Shown here piece by piece: positions 46,960-56,247 of a stretch of DNA of 64,000 bases (its first letter is position 1; each line of letters begins with the position of its first letter). Below the pieces are notes generated by a model. It saw only the letters and a list, made by a program, of their open reading frames with translations. It made no database searches and was not told the DNA's origin. The stretch comes from an uncultured Paracoccaceae bacterium (GTDB lineage Bacteria > Pseudomonadota > Alphaproteobacteria > Rhodobacterales > Rhodobacteraceae), in NCBI GenBank assembly GCA_938005545.1, contig CALKXV010000006.1, positions 1 to 64,000 of the forward strand, given 5' to 3'. The position numbers and the translations under genes are program-made.

Positions 46960-47599
46960 AATACGCTCCCGCATTCAGGACGCTGCGCAGAGATCTGGCC
47001 GGGCGGTGGATGACATATCACTGATTGCCGTGTCCAAGGTTCAGCCGAACGAAAGGGTGGCGGCTGTTCTTGAAGAGGGCCATCGCGTTTTTGGTGAGAA
47101 CCGTGTGCAGGAAGCGGAAGGTAAATGGCCCGGCTTTCGCGAAACATACTCTGACGTGGAACTGCACCTAATTGGTGCGCTACAAACCAACAAAGTGCGC
47201 GCGGCTATGGATTTGTTTGATGTGATTCATGTCGTGGATCGGTTGAAATTGGCGCGTGCGATTGCACGAATTGCGGATGAAACTGGCAAGTGCCCAGATC
47301 TGTTCGTTCAGGTGAACACTGGCGACGAAGCGCAAAAGGCAGGGGTTCCTGTGGGTGAGGTCGATGCCTTGGTGGCCGAATGCAGATCGCTTGGTCTTCC
47401 GCTTTTGGGATTGATGTGTTTGCCGCCGATTGGTGAGACTGCGAGCCTGCACTTTGCGCTTTTGAAAAAGATTGCCGACCGGAACGGGTTGAAGGGTCTG
47501 TCCATGGGAATGAGTGGTGATTTCGAAGAGGCCATCGCCCAAGGCGCCACGCACGTCAGGGTTGGTTCGGCAATCTTCGGCGCCCGAGATTACGGTTAA
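46937..47599 (+). CDS. YggS/PLPBP-family pyridoxal phosphate homeostasis protein
   Basis: 220 residues; PLP-binding protein of the alanine-racemase N-terminal fold that buffers PLP and amino-acid pools and has no known reaction. The PLP lysine is in SLIAVSKVQPNE (about 34); the phosphate site is near the C-terminus in GMSGDFEEAIAQGATHVRVGSAIFG. Starts at GTG 46937, inside the end of the sulfotransferase gene. Confidence 0.93.
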   Translation: MTVISLTEIRSRIQDAAQRSGRAVDDISLIAVSKVQPNERVAAVLEEGHRVFGENRVQEAEGKWPGFRETYSDVELHLIGALQTNKVRAAMDLFDVIHVVDRLKLARAIARIADETGKCPDLFVQVNTGDEAQKAGVPVGEVDALVAECRSLGLPLLGLMCLPPIGETASLHFALLKKIADRNGLKGLSMGMSGDFEEAIAQGATHVRVGSAIFGARDYG

Positions 47600-48135
47600 G
47601 CGGGCACGATCAGTCTGGCACCGGGTACAATAGTGCGGGCGATGGAATGCAAATGATCGGGCCGCAGCGCGATGCAACCTTCCGTCGGTGTTCCAGGGCG
47701 TCGCCATCTGTGCATGAAGATGGCGGACCCCAATCCGGGAACGGCTTTGGGCCAATTCCAATCGGTCACCAAAACCAAGTCGTAAAGCGGATCGGCGCGG
47801 TGCAATCGTTCATGCGAGGCGGCGAAGGGCGATTTGACCAGATGGTTATAGTCGTGGTGCTTGGGCGCATCGCACCATAGGTCACGCGGGCCAATGGGCT
47901 CAGCCCAACCTGTTGGTGCTTTCATACGGTCTGGCCGGTACATCATTCCAACGATCCGGTGGATGCCAATGGGAGTTGCGCCATCCCCTTCGCGTTTTTC
48001 ACGGGTTCGACCGCCCCGGCCAATCGAGCAGGGAAACACTTGTCCCATAAACCGCAGACCCATCGGCCCAAGAACCATGTCGCCGTTTCTTGGTATAATT
48101 GTAGTGGTGAGATCCGAATGGGCAGAAAGCTTCAA
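47596..48135 (-). CDS. L,D-transpeptidase family (YkuD-type) protein
   Basis: 179 residues. YkuD domain with the catalytic box [16 protein letters not shown], where H143-like and C about 155 are the reactive residues, and the preceding [11 protein letters not shown] strand. No signal peptide is evident from TTG 48135, as in other short rhodobacterial YkuD proteins (ErfK-type, CIGRGG lead). Acts on peptidoglycan cross-links or lipoprotein tethering. It overlaps the ribA stop and converges on yggS with 4-bp overlap. Confidence 0.83.
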   Translation of the reverse strand: MKLSAHSDLTTTIIPRNGDMVLGPMGLRFMGQVFPCSIGRGGRTREKREGDGATPIGIHRIVGMMYRPDRMKAPTGWAEPIGPRDLWCDAPKHHDYNHLVKSPFAASHERLHRADPLYDLVLVTDWNWPKAVPGLGSAIFMHRWRRPGTPTEGCIALRPDHLHSIARTIVPGARLIVPA

Positions 48136-49205
48136 AGGATGTGTCCTGACTTCTTGGCTTTCACATTCAGGTAATCGGTGTTTTCGGGTGTTCGGCCAAC
48201 TTTCAAGGGCACGCGTTCAACGACTTCAATCCCTTGCGCTTCCATCATGGCCACCTTGGCGGGGTTGTTTGTTAGCAATCGCACTTTGGTAAATCCAAGC
48301 CGTTTCAGAATATCGGCACCGGTGCGGAAATCACGTTCGTCATCTTCAAAACCCAGGCGATGATTGGCTTCAACCGTGTCGAACCCTTGATCCTGAAGAC
48401 TATAGGCCCGCATCTTGTTTGCCAGCCCGATGCCGCGCCCTTCTTGGTTCAGATATAAAAGGACGCCAGAACCTTCGTGCCCCATCTGCGCCAAGGCCGA
48501 ATGCAACTGAGCACCGCAATCGCATTTCAATGAACCCAGCACGTCGCCCGTGAAACAGGCCGAATGAAGCCGCACCAGAACAGCGTCTTGCCGCGGGGGC
48601 TTTCCGATTTCTGTTACAACATGATCTTCACCGCCATCGTCGGGGCGAAAGACATGCAATGTACCATCTGCCGCCAATGCCATCGGCACCCGGCCTGTCA
48701 CCTTTGAGCTGTGCGATACCGGTGCGGCGAGGGCTTCGGCCAATCCGTCGAATTCCAAGGATGTCAAACCTTCAATCGGTTCGTCAATTTCAACGACAAG
48801 TGCTGCGGGAAGAAGCCGCGCGGATTTCGTCAGCAGCAAAGCCGCATGGTGCAAGTCCGCCACGCCGTCGCGCGCGGATTGAAAAGGGCCCTTCATGGGA
48901 TGCGTCAGGTCATCTTTCGGATCGGCCACAGCGGCGACCCATCCGGCGTCTGCGTCTTTTGGCAAGATCAGACGCGCCAATTCGCCGTCATATGCCCGCG
49001 CTTTCAACGTCTCGGCACGCCTTTTGGTGATCACCAGGACCCCGGAACCGTGTTCAAGGAGCGCGGCCATACGTTCGGGAACAATGCCGTCCGCTGCCAA
49101 AATCGCGACAGTTTGATCATCTCTGGTCAGCAAAACGGGCAAGCCAAGACGCAGATCCGTGCGGGCCCGAGCGATCCATTCCAGAAGATTTGGTTTCAAT
49201 ACCAT
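48132..49205 (-). CDS. ribA: GTP cyclohydrolase II with N-terminal extra domain
   Basis: First step of riboflavin synthesis, opening the imidazole ring of GTP. 357 residues: the C-terminal GCHII domain (about 160-357) shows the zinc cysteines in [37 protein letters not shown] and DERDF...LLTNNPAKV. The N-terminal 155 residues, a RibB-like relic ([15 protein letters not shown]), do not contain the standard DHBP synthase active site, so this half is probably inactive. Starts at ATG 49205. Coupled downstream to the L,D-transpeptidase gene. Confidence 0.92.
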   Translation of the reverse strand: MVLKPNLLEWIARARTDLRLGLPVLLTRDDQTVAILAADGIVPERMAALLEHGSGVLVITKRRAETLKARAYDGELARLILPKDADAGWVAAVADPKDDLTHPMKGPFQSARDGVADLHHAALLLTKSARLLPAALVVEIDEPIEGLTSLEFDGLAEALAAPVSHSSKVTGRVPMALAADGTLHVFRPDDGGEDHVVTEIGKPPRQDAVLVRLHSACFTGDVLGSLKCDCGAQLHSALAQMGHEGSGVLLYLNQEGRGIGLANKMRAYSLQDQGFDTVEANHRLGFEDDERDFRTGADILKRLGFTKVRLLTNNPAKVAMMEAQGIEVVERVPLKVGRTPENTDYLNVKAKKSGHIL

Positions 49206-49362
49206 GAAGATTGTTTCGTCCTTCCCGCCCTAATGGCCCCATTTTCCGCGATTTTCTGAAACAATTCCACTGCACCTGACACGTCCCTGTGAGGGAATGC
49301 AGGATTTCTTGCATGTCTGCCACTGCTAACGCATTTCTGATGAAGATGATGTGGAGAACACA

Positions 49363-50052
49363 ATGGCGCAGAACCTGAAGAAAATTTTATTGGTCGATGA
49401 TGATGACGACTTGCGCGAAGCGCTTGGCGAGCAATTGATCATTACGGAGGACTTTGATGTATTCGAAGCCGGGAACGGCGCTGAAGCCATGGAAAAAGCC
49501 AAACAGGGCATCTATGATTTGGTGATCCTTGATGTTGGTCTGCCCGATACTGATGGTCGCGAACTGTGCCGCATGTTGCGCAAACACGGCGTGAAATGCC
49601 CGGTTTTGATGCTGACAGGCCACGATACAGACGCTGACACGATTTTGGGCCTTGATGCGGGCGCAAATGATTATGTCACCAAGCCATTCAAATTTCCTGT
49701 CCTTTTGGCCCGTATCCGCGCCCAATTGCGACAGCATGAACAGTCGGAAGATGCGGTTTTCCAACTTGGGCCATACACCTTCCAACCTGCACAGAAGATG
49801 TTGATTACAGAGGAAGAAAAGAAGATTCGTTTGACTGAAAAAGAGACGAATATCCTGAAATTCCTGTATCGCGCATCCGAAGGTGTGGTCGCACGTGATG
49901 TGCTGTTGCACGAAGTGTGGGGCTATAACGCGGGTGTCACAACGCACACACTTGAAACACATATTTACCGGTTACGTCAAAAAATTGAGCCAGAGCCGTC
50001 AAATGCGCGTTTATTAGTTACTGAGTCGGGCGGGTATCGTCTGATTGCGTGA
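49363..50052 (+). CDS. OmpR/PhoB-family response regulator (CenR-like)
   Basis: 229 residues from ATG 49363 (GGAG 6 nt upstream; GTG 49351 is in frame but less well placed). Receiver domain with acidic VDDDDD (11-16), phosphoacceptor D57 in VILDVGLPD and K near 107 in YVTKPFK. The C-terminal winged helix has RLTEKETNILKFLYRA and WGYNAGVTTHTLETHIYRLR. That sequence strongly recalls CenR, the essential cell-envelope regulator of Caulobacter and Rhodobacter. No histidine kinase is adjacent. Monocistronic. Confidence 0.85.
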   Translation: MAQNLKKILLVDDDDDLREALGEQLIITEDFDVFEAGNGAEAMEKAKQGIYDLVILDVGLPDTDGRELCRMLRKHGVKCPVLMLTGHDTDADTILGLDAGANDYVTKPFKFPVLLARIRAQLRQHEQSEDAVFQLGPYTFQPAQKMLITEEEKKIRLTEKETNILKFLYRASEGVVARDVLLHEVWGYNAGVTTHTLETHIYRLRQKIEPEPSNARLLVTESGGYRLIA

Positions 50053-50114
50053 CGAAAGATTTTGAGACCCCGTTTTCATGTCCGGGTAATGGCATGATAC
50101 CTCCCTGTTGGACT

Positions 50115-50142
50115 GGCCGGGCCTTGCGCCCGGCCTTTTTTT
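50115..50142 (+). terminator. intrinsic terminator of the response-regulator gene
   Basis: GGCCGGGC (50115-50122), loop CTTGC, GCCCGGCC (50128-50135) and seven T residues. 62 bp past the stop. Confidence 0.95.
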
Positions 50143-50267
50143 ATTCCGGCGGGTATTTGAATGAGGCAGATAATCTGCCACCAGTTGCGCGCTTTCGAAG
50201 GATTAGAGTATAGCGTTGTGCGTCTTGCAGCCTTTGCGGATATGGGGTGGACGTTTGGAAGTGATCA

Positions 50268-51263
50268 ATGACAGCTGAAACCGGTCGGAAAATGTCAGAT
50301 CTGCCAAGTGGCGATCCAGCTCTTTTGAACCGGATTTCCTGGGCGCGGCGATGGAATGACCGTCAGTCCAGCATGGAATATGCTTTGGCTGCGCGCCGAA
50401 AAGCTTTGGATGGCAAGGGGCGCCGAAGTAGAGCCGAGCAAGGGTTTTCGTTGAGAACAATGGGATGGCACGCGTTTTGGCGTGGGGATCTGAAGTTGGC
50501 GATGGACTACTGCTTGCGCGCCGAGACTTATTTGCCTGAGACCGAATTTGCGTTTGCGCGAGCGGGAATTTATTCTCTGATCGCCAAAATCCATTACAAT
50601 CGTAACCGCTTTGATTTGGCCATTTGTTCGATCGAACGCGGCCAATGGCTGGTTCAGGATATCAAAGATGACCCGGCCACGATTGCTGATCTGATGCTGA
50701 CCCAAGCGGCCATCCAACGCCAATCGGGTGAACGTGCGCGGGCCGGGATAACACTTGGCCGTGCCCGCGCACAATCGACCGAAGAAAATGCCGCCCTGGT
50801 GGATGTTTGTACGGCCAATCTGCTTTTGGATGATGGGGATGCCGTTCTGGCGCGCGAGCATGCTGAAACCGCGTTACGTTATTGCGAAGACGCGGGATGC
50901 ACTGTGATTTTGCCATTTGCCCGTTCAATTTTGGCGGGTTGTTATTTGGCCCGTGACAAGCATTTGGATGCTTATGAACAGATTTCGACAGGTTTGCGCG
51001 AATTGAACGACGACGACTATTTGGCGCGTTGCAGTTTGTTGCGCCGCCGCGCGGCCCATTATCTGTGCAAAAGTGAGTTTGAGGAAGCACTTGGGGTGTT
51101 GACCGAAGCGGTTCGTATCGCCGAGCAGCAAACCTATGCGCTTTCGCAAAAGCAGATTGCCCTGTCGATTGCGTCTGTCTTGGAAGAGATAGGCGATTTT
51201 CGCGGTGCCTTGGCGCAGCACAAGATCGCTTGGCGGCTGCAAAATGAAACCCGTATACGCTAG
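50268..51263 (+). CDS. TPR-like helical repeat protein of unknown function
   Basis: 331 residues, almost entirely helical, with repeats of TPR size (for example SLRTMGWHAFWRGDLKLAMD, SLIAKIHYNRNRFDLAICSI, RSILAGCYLARDKHLDAYEQ, KQIALSIASVLEEIGDFRGAL). No signal peptide, so cytosolic. It resembles the TPR part of regulatory proteins but lacks an output domain. It follows the CenR-like regulator after a terminator. Start at ATG 50268; a second ATG lies nine codons in. Confidence 0.6.
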   Translation: MTAETGRKMSDLPSGDPALLNRISWARRWNDRQSSMEYALAARRKALDGKGRRSRAEQGFSLRTMGWHAFWRGDLKLAMDYCLRAETYLPETEFAFARAGIYSLIAKIHYNRNRFDLAICSIERGQWLVQDIKDDPATIADLMLTQAAIQRQSGERARAGITLGRARAQSTEENAALVDVCTANLLLDDGDAVLAREHAETALRYCEDAGCTVILPFARSILAGCYLARDKHLDAYEQISTGLRELNDDDYLARCSLLRRRAAHYLCKSEFEEALGVLTEAVRIAEQQTYALSQKQIALSIASVLEEIGDFRGALAQHKIAWRLQNETRIR

Positions 51264-51274
51264 GGTCGGCTGAC

Positions 51275-51454
51275 ATGATTGAATACCTGGGGCTTTGGGT
51301 GCTCATAGCATTGGCAGTCAACATGTGGGCGCTGATTTCCGTGGTCGGTTCCAATGCGCCTTTGTGGCGACGTGGCATCTGGGTGGCATTGCTGTTGGTG
51401 CCTGTGTTCGGCTTTATCCTTTGGTATCTTTTCGGCCACAGGCGCGCGGCCTGA
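51275..51454 (+). CDS. PLDc_N-type small membrane protein (59 aa)
   Basis: A 59-residue protein with two hydrophobic helices, MIEYLGLWVLIALAVNMWAL and RRGIWVALLLVPVFGFILWY, then LFGHRRAA. This is the layout of the phospholipase-D N-terminal (PLDc_N) domain that also occurs as a free-standing small protein. ATG 51275 is 11 bp after the TPR gene. Role unknown. Confidence 0.72.
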   Translation: MIEYLGLWVLIALAVNMWALISVVGSNAPLWRRGIWVALLLVPVFGFILWYLFGHRRAA

Positions 51455-51514
51455 GCCCTTGTGGCGTCGAAGTGGGCCGTTTAGTGTCCGCAGGACTAAA
51501 TTTTCAGGTGTTTC

Positions 51515-52198
51515 ATGCAGATCGGCATTCTACAATGCGGCCACTTCCCGACCGCAGAAGGCTATCCAGACCAGACCTATTCCAAGCTTTACGCGTCGCT
51601 GTTGGCGGGCCGCGGTTTGACTTTTCAGACCTATAGCGTGGTCGATATGGAGTTTCCGGCAAGCCCTGATGAGGCCGATGGCTGGTTGATTTCGGGTTCG
51701 AAGCATGGGGCTTATGAAGATTTGCCGTTCATACCGGTTTTGGAAGATTTCATTCGGAAGGTTCACGATAATAAAGTGCCCTTGGTCGGGGTTTGTTTTG
51801 GCCATCAGGTTACGGCGCAAGCTTTAGGCGGCCGGGTCGAAAAGTATGCGGGCGGTTGGTCGGTTGGTCGTGTGGAATATCAGATTGACGGCGCCCCCGT
51901 GCCTTTGGTGGCGTGGCATCAAGATCAGGTTGTTTCGAAACCCGACGCTGCGCGTGTTGTGGCCCACACGGATTTTTGCGAATTCGCGGCCCTTGCTTAC
52001 GGCGACAACATTCTGACGATGCAGGCGCATCCCGAGTTCGATGACGAAGCCTTGCGTCTGTTGTTGGATGTCCGTGCGCCCGGTGTTGTGCCCGATGACA
52101 TCATCGAAAATGCACGCGCGAATATGGGAAAAGACCTGAGACAGGAATGGGTCGCGGAGCGTATTGAAGCGCTTTTCAAAGGTGACACCCATGGCTGA
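51515..52198 (+). CDS. class I glutamine amidotransferase-like protein
   Basis: 227 residues of the GuaA-like GATase1 fold. Nucleophile C94 in GVCFGHQ and the His/Glu pair in TMQAHPEFDD (about 173/175) are intact, so it can hydrolyse glutamine or a gamma-glutamyl amide. The next genes encode a glutamine-synthetase-like ligase and an FAD oxidoreductase, which suggests a gamma-glutamylated amine pathway in which it removes the glutamyl group. Overlaps the ligase gene by 8 bp. Confidence 0.87.
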   Translation: MQIGILQCGHFPTAEGYPDQTYSKLYASLLAGRGLTFQTYSVVDMEFPASPDEADGWLISGSKHGAYEDLPFIPVLEDFIRKVHDNKVPLVGVCFGHQVTAQALGGRVEKYAGGWSVGRVEYQIDGAPVPLVAWHQDQVVSKPDAARVVAHTDFCEFAALAYGDNILTMQAHPEFDDEALRLLLDVRAPGVVPDDIIENARANMGKDLRQEWVAERIEALFKGDTHG

Positions 52199-53549
52199 TT
52201 GGCTAACTGAGGCCCCGGATAGCGCGCGCGCTTATCTGGACGGAAAACGCTTGGACGAAGTCGAGTGCTTGATCGCCGATTTGTCCGGCATTGCACGCGG
52301 CAAGGCGATGCCTGCGAGCAAATTTGCACGTCAGGCACAATTCTATTTGCCGAACTCGATCTTCTATCAGACCATCACGGGCGGTTGGGCTGAAGACGCC
52401 AGTGTCGTGGGATATACAGAACCCGACATGGTGCTTATACCCGATTTCGCAACGGCCAGCGCCGCGCCCTGGACAGGCGATTGGACGCTTCAGGTGATCC
52501 ATGACGCGTACAACCAAGATGGAACGCCAGTGCCTTTCGCGCCGCGCAACGTCTTGAAACGGGTGCTTGCGCTTTACGAGGCGAAGGGTTGGACGCCGGT
52601 TGTAGCACCCGAGATGGAATTCTATCTGACGGCCCGCAACATTGATCCGGCACATGAAATAAAAGCGATGACCGGGCGTTCCGGGCGGCCAGCGGCCGCG
52701 CGGCAGGCCTATTCGATTTCAGCGGTTGATGAGTTTGGCCCGGTTATCGACGACATTTACGATTTTGCCGAAGCCCAAGGCTTTGAGATTGACGGCATCA
52801 CGCAGGAAGGCGGCGCAGGTCAGTTGGAAATCAACCTCCGCCACGGGGACGCTGTGCGGTTGGCCGATGAGGTTTTCTATTTCAAACGTCTGATCCGCGA
52901 GGCCGCCTTGCGCCACGATTGTTTTGCAACGTTTATGGCCAAGCCGATCGAAAGCGAACCGGGTTCGGCCATGCATATCCACCATTCGATTATCTCGTCC
53001 GAAACGGGGAAGAACATCTTTGTGGATGACACAGGCACAGAAACGGCTGAATTTGCGCATTTCATTGGCGGGCTACAAAAGTATCTGCCGTCGGCCACCA
53101 TTTTGTTTGCGCCTTACGTGAACTCGTTCCGCCGTTATGTGAAAGATCACGCCGCGCCGATCAATCTGGAATGGAGCCGTGACAATCGCACCACTGCTAT
53201 CCGTGTGCCGGTGTCTGATCCGCAAGCGCGCCGGGTCGAAAACCGCGTCGCAGGCATGGACTGCAACCCCTACCTTGGGATCGCAACGTCGCTGGCTTGC
53301 GGGTATCTTGGCATGGTCGAAGGCATAACGCCCAAATCCGAATTCAAGGGCGACGCTTACGACTCGGAAGCTGAATTGCCCCAAGGTGTATATGCAGCAC
53401 TTGATCTTTTGGCAGGCGCGGCCCCGTTGCGGAACACCGTAGGGGAGGGATTTGTCGAGGTCTACGAAACCGTCAAACGCGCGGAATACGAAGAGTTTCT
53501 TCAAGTCATTTCGCCATGGGAACGCGAGCATCTGCTTTTGAACGTTTGA
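52191..53549 (+). CDS. glutamine-synthetase-family ligase (gamma-glutamylpolyamine synthetase-like)
   Basis: ATP-dependent ligase joining glutamate to an amine. 452 residues from ATG 52191. GS features: N-terminal beta-grasp (VECLIADLSGIARGKAMP), PEMEFYL, GAGQLEINLRHGDA, the ATP site GSAMHIHHSI, NLEWSRDNRTTAIRVP and the RVENRVAGMDCNPYL segment. The closest functional group by length and neighbours is PuuA-type gamma-glutamylputrescine synthetase rather than nitrogen-assimilating GlnA. Middle gene of a three-gene catabolic set. Confidence 0.87.
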   Translation: MADWLTEAPDSARAYLDGKRLDEVECLIADLSGIARGKAMPASKFARQAQFYLPNSIFYQTITGGWAEDASVVGYTEPDMVLIPDFATASAAPWTGDWTLQVIHDAYNQDGTPVPFAPRNVLKRVLALYEAKGWTPVVAPEMEFYLTARNIDPAHEIKAMTGRSGRPAAARQAYSISAVDEFGPVIDDIYDFAEAQGFEIDGITQEGGAGQLEINLRHGDAVRLADEVFYFKRLIREAALRHDCFATFMAKPIESEPGSAMHIHHSIISSETGKNIFVDDTGTETAEFAHFIGGLQKYLPSATILFAPYVNSFRRYVKDHAAPINLEWSRDNRTTAIRVPVSDPQARRVENRVAGMDCNPYLGIATSLACGYLGMVEGITPKSEFKGDAYDSEAELPQGVYAALDLLAGAAPLRNTVGEGFVEVYETVKRAEYEEFLQVISPWEREHLLLNV

Positions 53550-53610
53550 TCATGCGTTGGATTTGGCACGCCACGACGATCATATCCACGTGCAGTTATG
53601 GAGGGCCCGG

Positions 53611-54903
53611 ATGAACCCGTTATACCGAAATGATGCGCCCGGAGTTTTGCCGGCCAGTTACTATGCTGCAAGCGCTGAACTGCCCGCTTTGCGGTCTGCT
53701 TTGGTCGGTGATGTGCGGGCGGATTTGGCTGTGGTGGGCGCCGGGTATACTGGGCTTTCGACTGCGCTTCATGCGGCGAAGTTGGGGCTTAGCGTTGTGG
53801 TGGTTGAGGCGCACCGTGTGGGATTTGGAGCTTCGGGGCGCAATGGTGGACAAGTTGGGTCCGGTTGGAACAAGGATCAGCATTGGTTGGAAGCGTGTTT
53901 TGGAGCGGCTGATGCGCGGCGGCTTTGGGATCTGACGGTTGAGGCCAAGGCCCTGACCCGCGACTTGGTTGCTGAACATGCCCCCGAGGCTGGGTACAAG
54001 CCCGGTGTGTTACACGGGGAATGGACGGCGTCGGGCGCGCGCGAGGCCGAAGCATATGGCGCTTGGCTGGCTGAACATTATGGATATGAGACTGAGTTTT
54101 TGGACCGCGACGCGTTTCAAGCGGTGTGCAAGTCTAAAGTTTATGCCGGTGGGTTAATGGACCGTGACGCAGGCCATTTGCATCCTTTGCGCTATGTGCT
54201 TGGCTTGGCGCGTGGGGCCGAGGCTGCCGGTGCGCAGATTTTCGAAATGAGCGAAGCGGTGAGCGTAGAGGACGGTTTGGTGCGGTGTGTCGCGGGGTCG
54301 GTCACGGCCGATCACGTTGTGATCGCGGGCAACGGGTATCTTCCGGATTTGAACAGGCAGGTGTCGTCACACGTGATGCCGATCAATTCATTTATCGCAG
54401 CGACCGAACCATTGGGCGCGCGTGTCGCCGAGGTTTTGACGGAAGACGTTGCCGTGGCGGATGACAAGTTCGTCGTGAACTATTTTCGTCTAAGCGAGGA
54501 TGGGCGCCTGTTGTTCGGAGGGCGTGAGAATTACGGGATCGGCTTTCCGAGCGATATTCTGGGTGCTTTGAGAAGACGCATGGAGCGGTTGTTTCCGCAA
54601 TTGGCGGGTGTCGGAATTGAACACCATTGGGGCGGCACATTGGGGATCACAATGACCCGGTTACCGATGCTGCGCCGTCTGTCGCCAAAGGTGTTCGCTG
54701 CGGGCGGCTTTTCAGGGCACGGCGTTGCTTTGACCGGCCTGGCCGGCAAAGTTATGGCCGAAGCTGTGGCAGGGCAGGCTGGGCGGTTTGACGTGATGTC
54801 GACACTGCCGGTGCATGCGTTTCCCGGTGGAAAACATGCGCGCGCACCTTTGCTGACGCTTGCGATGACGTGGTATTCATTGCGCGACCGGTTGGGGATC
54901 TAG
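53611..54903 (+). CDS. FAD-dependent amine oxidoreductase (PuuB-like)
   Basis: 430 residues from ATG 53611 (GGAGGG upstream; the frame is open to 53557). DAO-family fold with the dinucleotide motif VVGAGYTGLSTALHAAK (42-58) and GFGASGRNGGQVGSGWN, and the C-terminal GGFSGHGVALTGLAGKVMAE. In the Puu pathway PuuB oxidises gamma-glutamylputrescine to an aldehyde. An aldehyde dehydrogenase (PuuC) and a transporter are not in this cluster, so substrate assignment remains tentative. Confidence 0.87.
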   Translation: MNPLYRNDAPGVLPASYYAASAELPALRSALVGDVRADLAVVGAGYTGLSTALHAAKLGLSVVVVEAHRVGFGASGRNGGQVGSGWNKDQHWLEACFGAADARRLWDLTVEAKALTRDLVAEHAPEAGYKPGVLHGEWTASGAREAEAYGAWLAEHYGYETEFLDRDAFQAVCKSKVYAGGLMDRDAGHLHPLRYVLGLARGAEAAGAQIFEMSEAVSVEDGLVRCVAGSVTADHVVIAGNGYLPDLNRQVSSHVMPINSFIAATEPLGARVAEVLTEDVAVADDKFVVNYFRLSEDGRLLFGGRENYGIGFPSDILGALRRRMERLFPQLAGVGIEHHWGGTLGITMTRLPMLRRLSPKVFAAGGFSGHGVALTGLAGKVMAEAVAGQAGRFDVMSTLPVHAFPGGKHARAPLLTLAMTWYSLRDRLGI

Positions 54904-54934
54904 TCGTGATGGGCCTGAGTTTGCCAGTCTTGGT

Positions 54935-55666
54935 CTAGCGAAACAGGCGGTAGTACACCCAATTGGGCAGGAATTGGCTGAGCCGGAAAAGGGCTGCGAA
55001 AGATCGCGGAAAGTTTCGCGCGAAGTCACGGCCCTGCATATGATCAACGAAAAGCCGGGCGGCTTCGTCTGCCTCCATTATCATCGGCATTGCGAAGTCG
55101 TTCTTCTCGGTCAGGCGGGATTTGACGAAGCCGGGATTGACCAATTGGACGTCAACGCCGGTGTTGCGCAGATCGGCATAAAGTGTTTCGGCCATGGACA
55201 TCATCCCGGCCTTTGATGCGCCATAACCGGAAGCGCGTGGAAGGCCCCGGAAACCAGAGAGCGAACCGGTGAATACGATATGGCCATTGTCGCGCGCGAT
55301 CATTTGCGGAAGCACGTGGCCCAGAACGCGGGCGGCACCTGTGAGGTTGATGTCGAGCATAGCGGCGGCTTTGCTGCCATCGAATTCACTGGCGGGCATC
55401 GGCCAATAGACACCGGCGAGGTACACCAGGCCATCAGGGCTGTCGGCACGTATTGCGGCCTTGGCAACACTTTCGGGATCGGACACGTCCATAGGGATCA
55501 CGATCGAAGGGCCCGGCAGCGTGGTGGCCAGATCATGCAGAGCGGCTTCGTCGCGAGCACTTAGAATGACGGTCGCACCGGTTTTTGAGATCTCGGTGGC
55601 GACGGCTTTGCCCAAGCCCGCTGATGCTCCGACGATCCAGTAGCGTTTGTTTCGCCAAATTCTCAC
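54935..55666 (-). CDS. short-chain dehydrogenase/reductase, last gene of RpoE-type operon
   Basis: 243 residues from GTG 55666, overlapping the DUF3833 stop (GTGA). Cofactor motif GASAGLGKAV (13-22), catalytic FTGSLSGFRG and YxxxK in SGYGASKAG; C-terminal RSFAALFRLSQFLPNWVYYR is a membrane-seeking helix. In R. sphaeroides an SDR gene lies in the same order with DUF3833 and MFS genes in the singlet-oxygen regulon. Confidence 0.87.
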   Translation of the reverse strand: MRIWRNKRYWIVGASAGLGKAVATEISKTGATVILSARDEAALHDLATTLPGPSIVIPMDVSDPESVAKAAIRADSPDGLVYLAGVYWPMPASEFDGSKAAAMLDINLTGAARVLGHVLPQMIARDNGHIVFTGSLSGFRGLPRASGYGASKAGMMSMAETLYADLRNTGVDVQLVNPGFVKSRLTEKNDFAMPMIMEADEAARLFVDHMQGRDFARNFPRSFAALFRLSQFLPNWVYYRLFR

Positions 55667-56247
55667 GCGGCTTCCCGTTTGGCGGTGGTGCGTTCGACCG
55701 GCCGCATTGTGGCGACCAATTCACCAACCTGAATGCCGAATTTGCGGAACTGGCTGCGGTTCACGATTGTGCCGTTGTCGAGCAAATACATCCAGTCGGT
55801 GACGTCCAGCACATGGCTGCCCGCGCTTTCGGGCAGCTTGATGCGGTAAGACAGCTTGACGCCCGATCCCGCCTGAACGCCCGTGCCGTCGCCGACAAGA
55901 TCGTCTGCCTTGGCGGTGATCTGGCCATTGTCATCAACGCTTAGACGCCATTCGCGATCCTGAACCGTGCCGCTGTCATATCGGAAGTGTTCGGCCATGC
56001 GGCCTGTGTTGCCAGTCCAAGTCGCGTCAAATTCTGCGGTAAAGCGCGACGTTACGCGCCCGGTTGGCCCATAGATGACGCCGTCGCAGAGCATGGCGCC
56101 GTTAAGGTGGGTGCGGATATCGAATACCGGGCCGCGGTGCGAGTAGTCTTCGGACATTTGGGCGGAAAACCCAATGCGGCGTTTAACCAACCAGATCATG
56201 GCGGCCATGGCCAGAACGCCAAGAATAAAGGCCAAGAGCGAAGTCAT
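55663..56247 (-). CDS. DUF3833 membrane-anchored protein
   Basis: 194 residues with one N-terminal transmembrane helix (SLLAFILGVLAMAAMIWLV) and a periplasmic lipocalin-like beta domain (HLNGAMLCDGVIYGPTGRV, WTGNTGRMAEHF, LSYRIKLPES). DUF3833 proteins accompany DUF1365 and FAD-oxidoreductase genes in many Proteobacteria, probably in lipid modification. Both gene borders are 4-bp start/stop overlaps. Confidence 0.85.
   Translation of the reverse strand: MTSLLAFILGVLAMAAMIWLVKRRIGFSAQMSEDYSHRGPVFDIRTHLNGAMLCDGVIYGPTGRVTSRFTAEFDATWTGNTGRMAEHFRYDSGTVQDREWRLSVDDNGQITAKADDLVGDGTGVQAGSGVKLSYRIKLPESAGSHVLDVTDWMYLLDNGTIVNRSQFRKFGIQVGELVATMRPVERTTAKREAA

Noticed and set aside
49297-49314. ATGCA-N8-TGCAT inverted repeat before the response-regulator gene
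   Set aside because: Arms are only 5 bp with no supporting context; likely chance.
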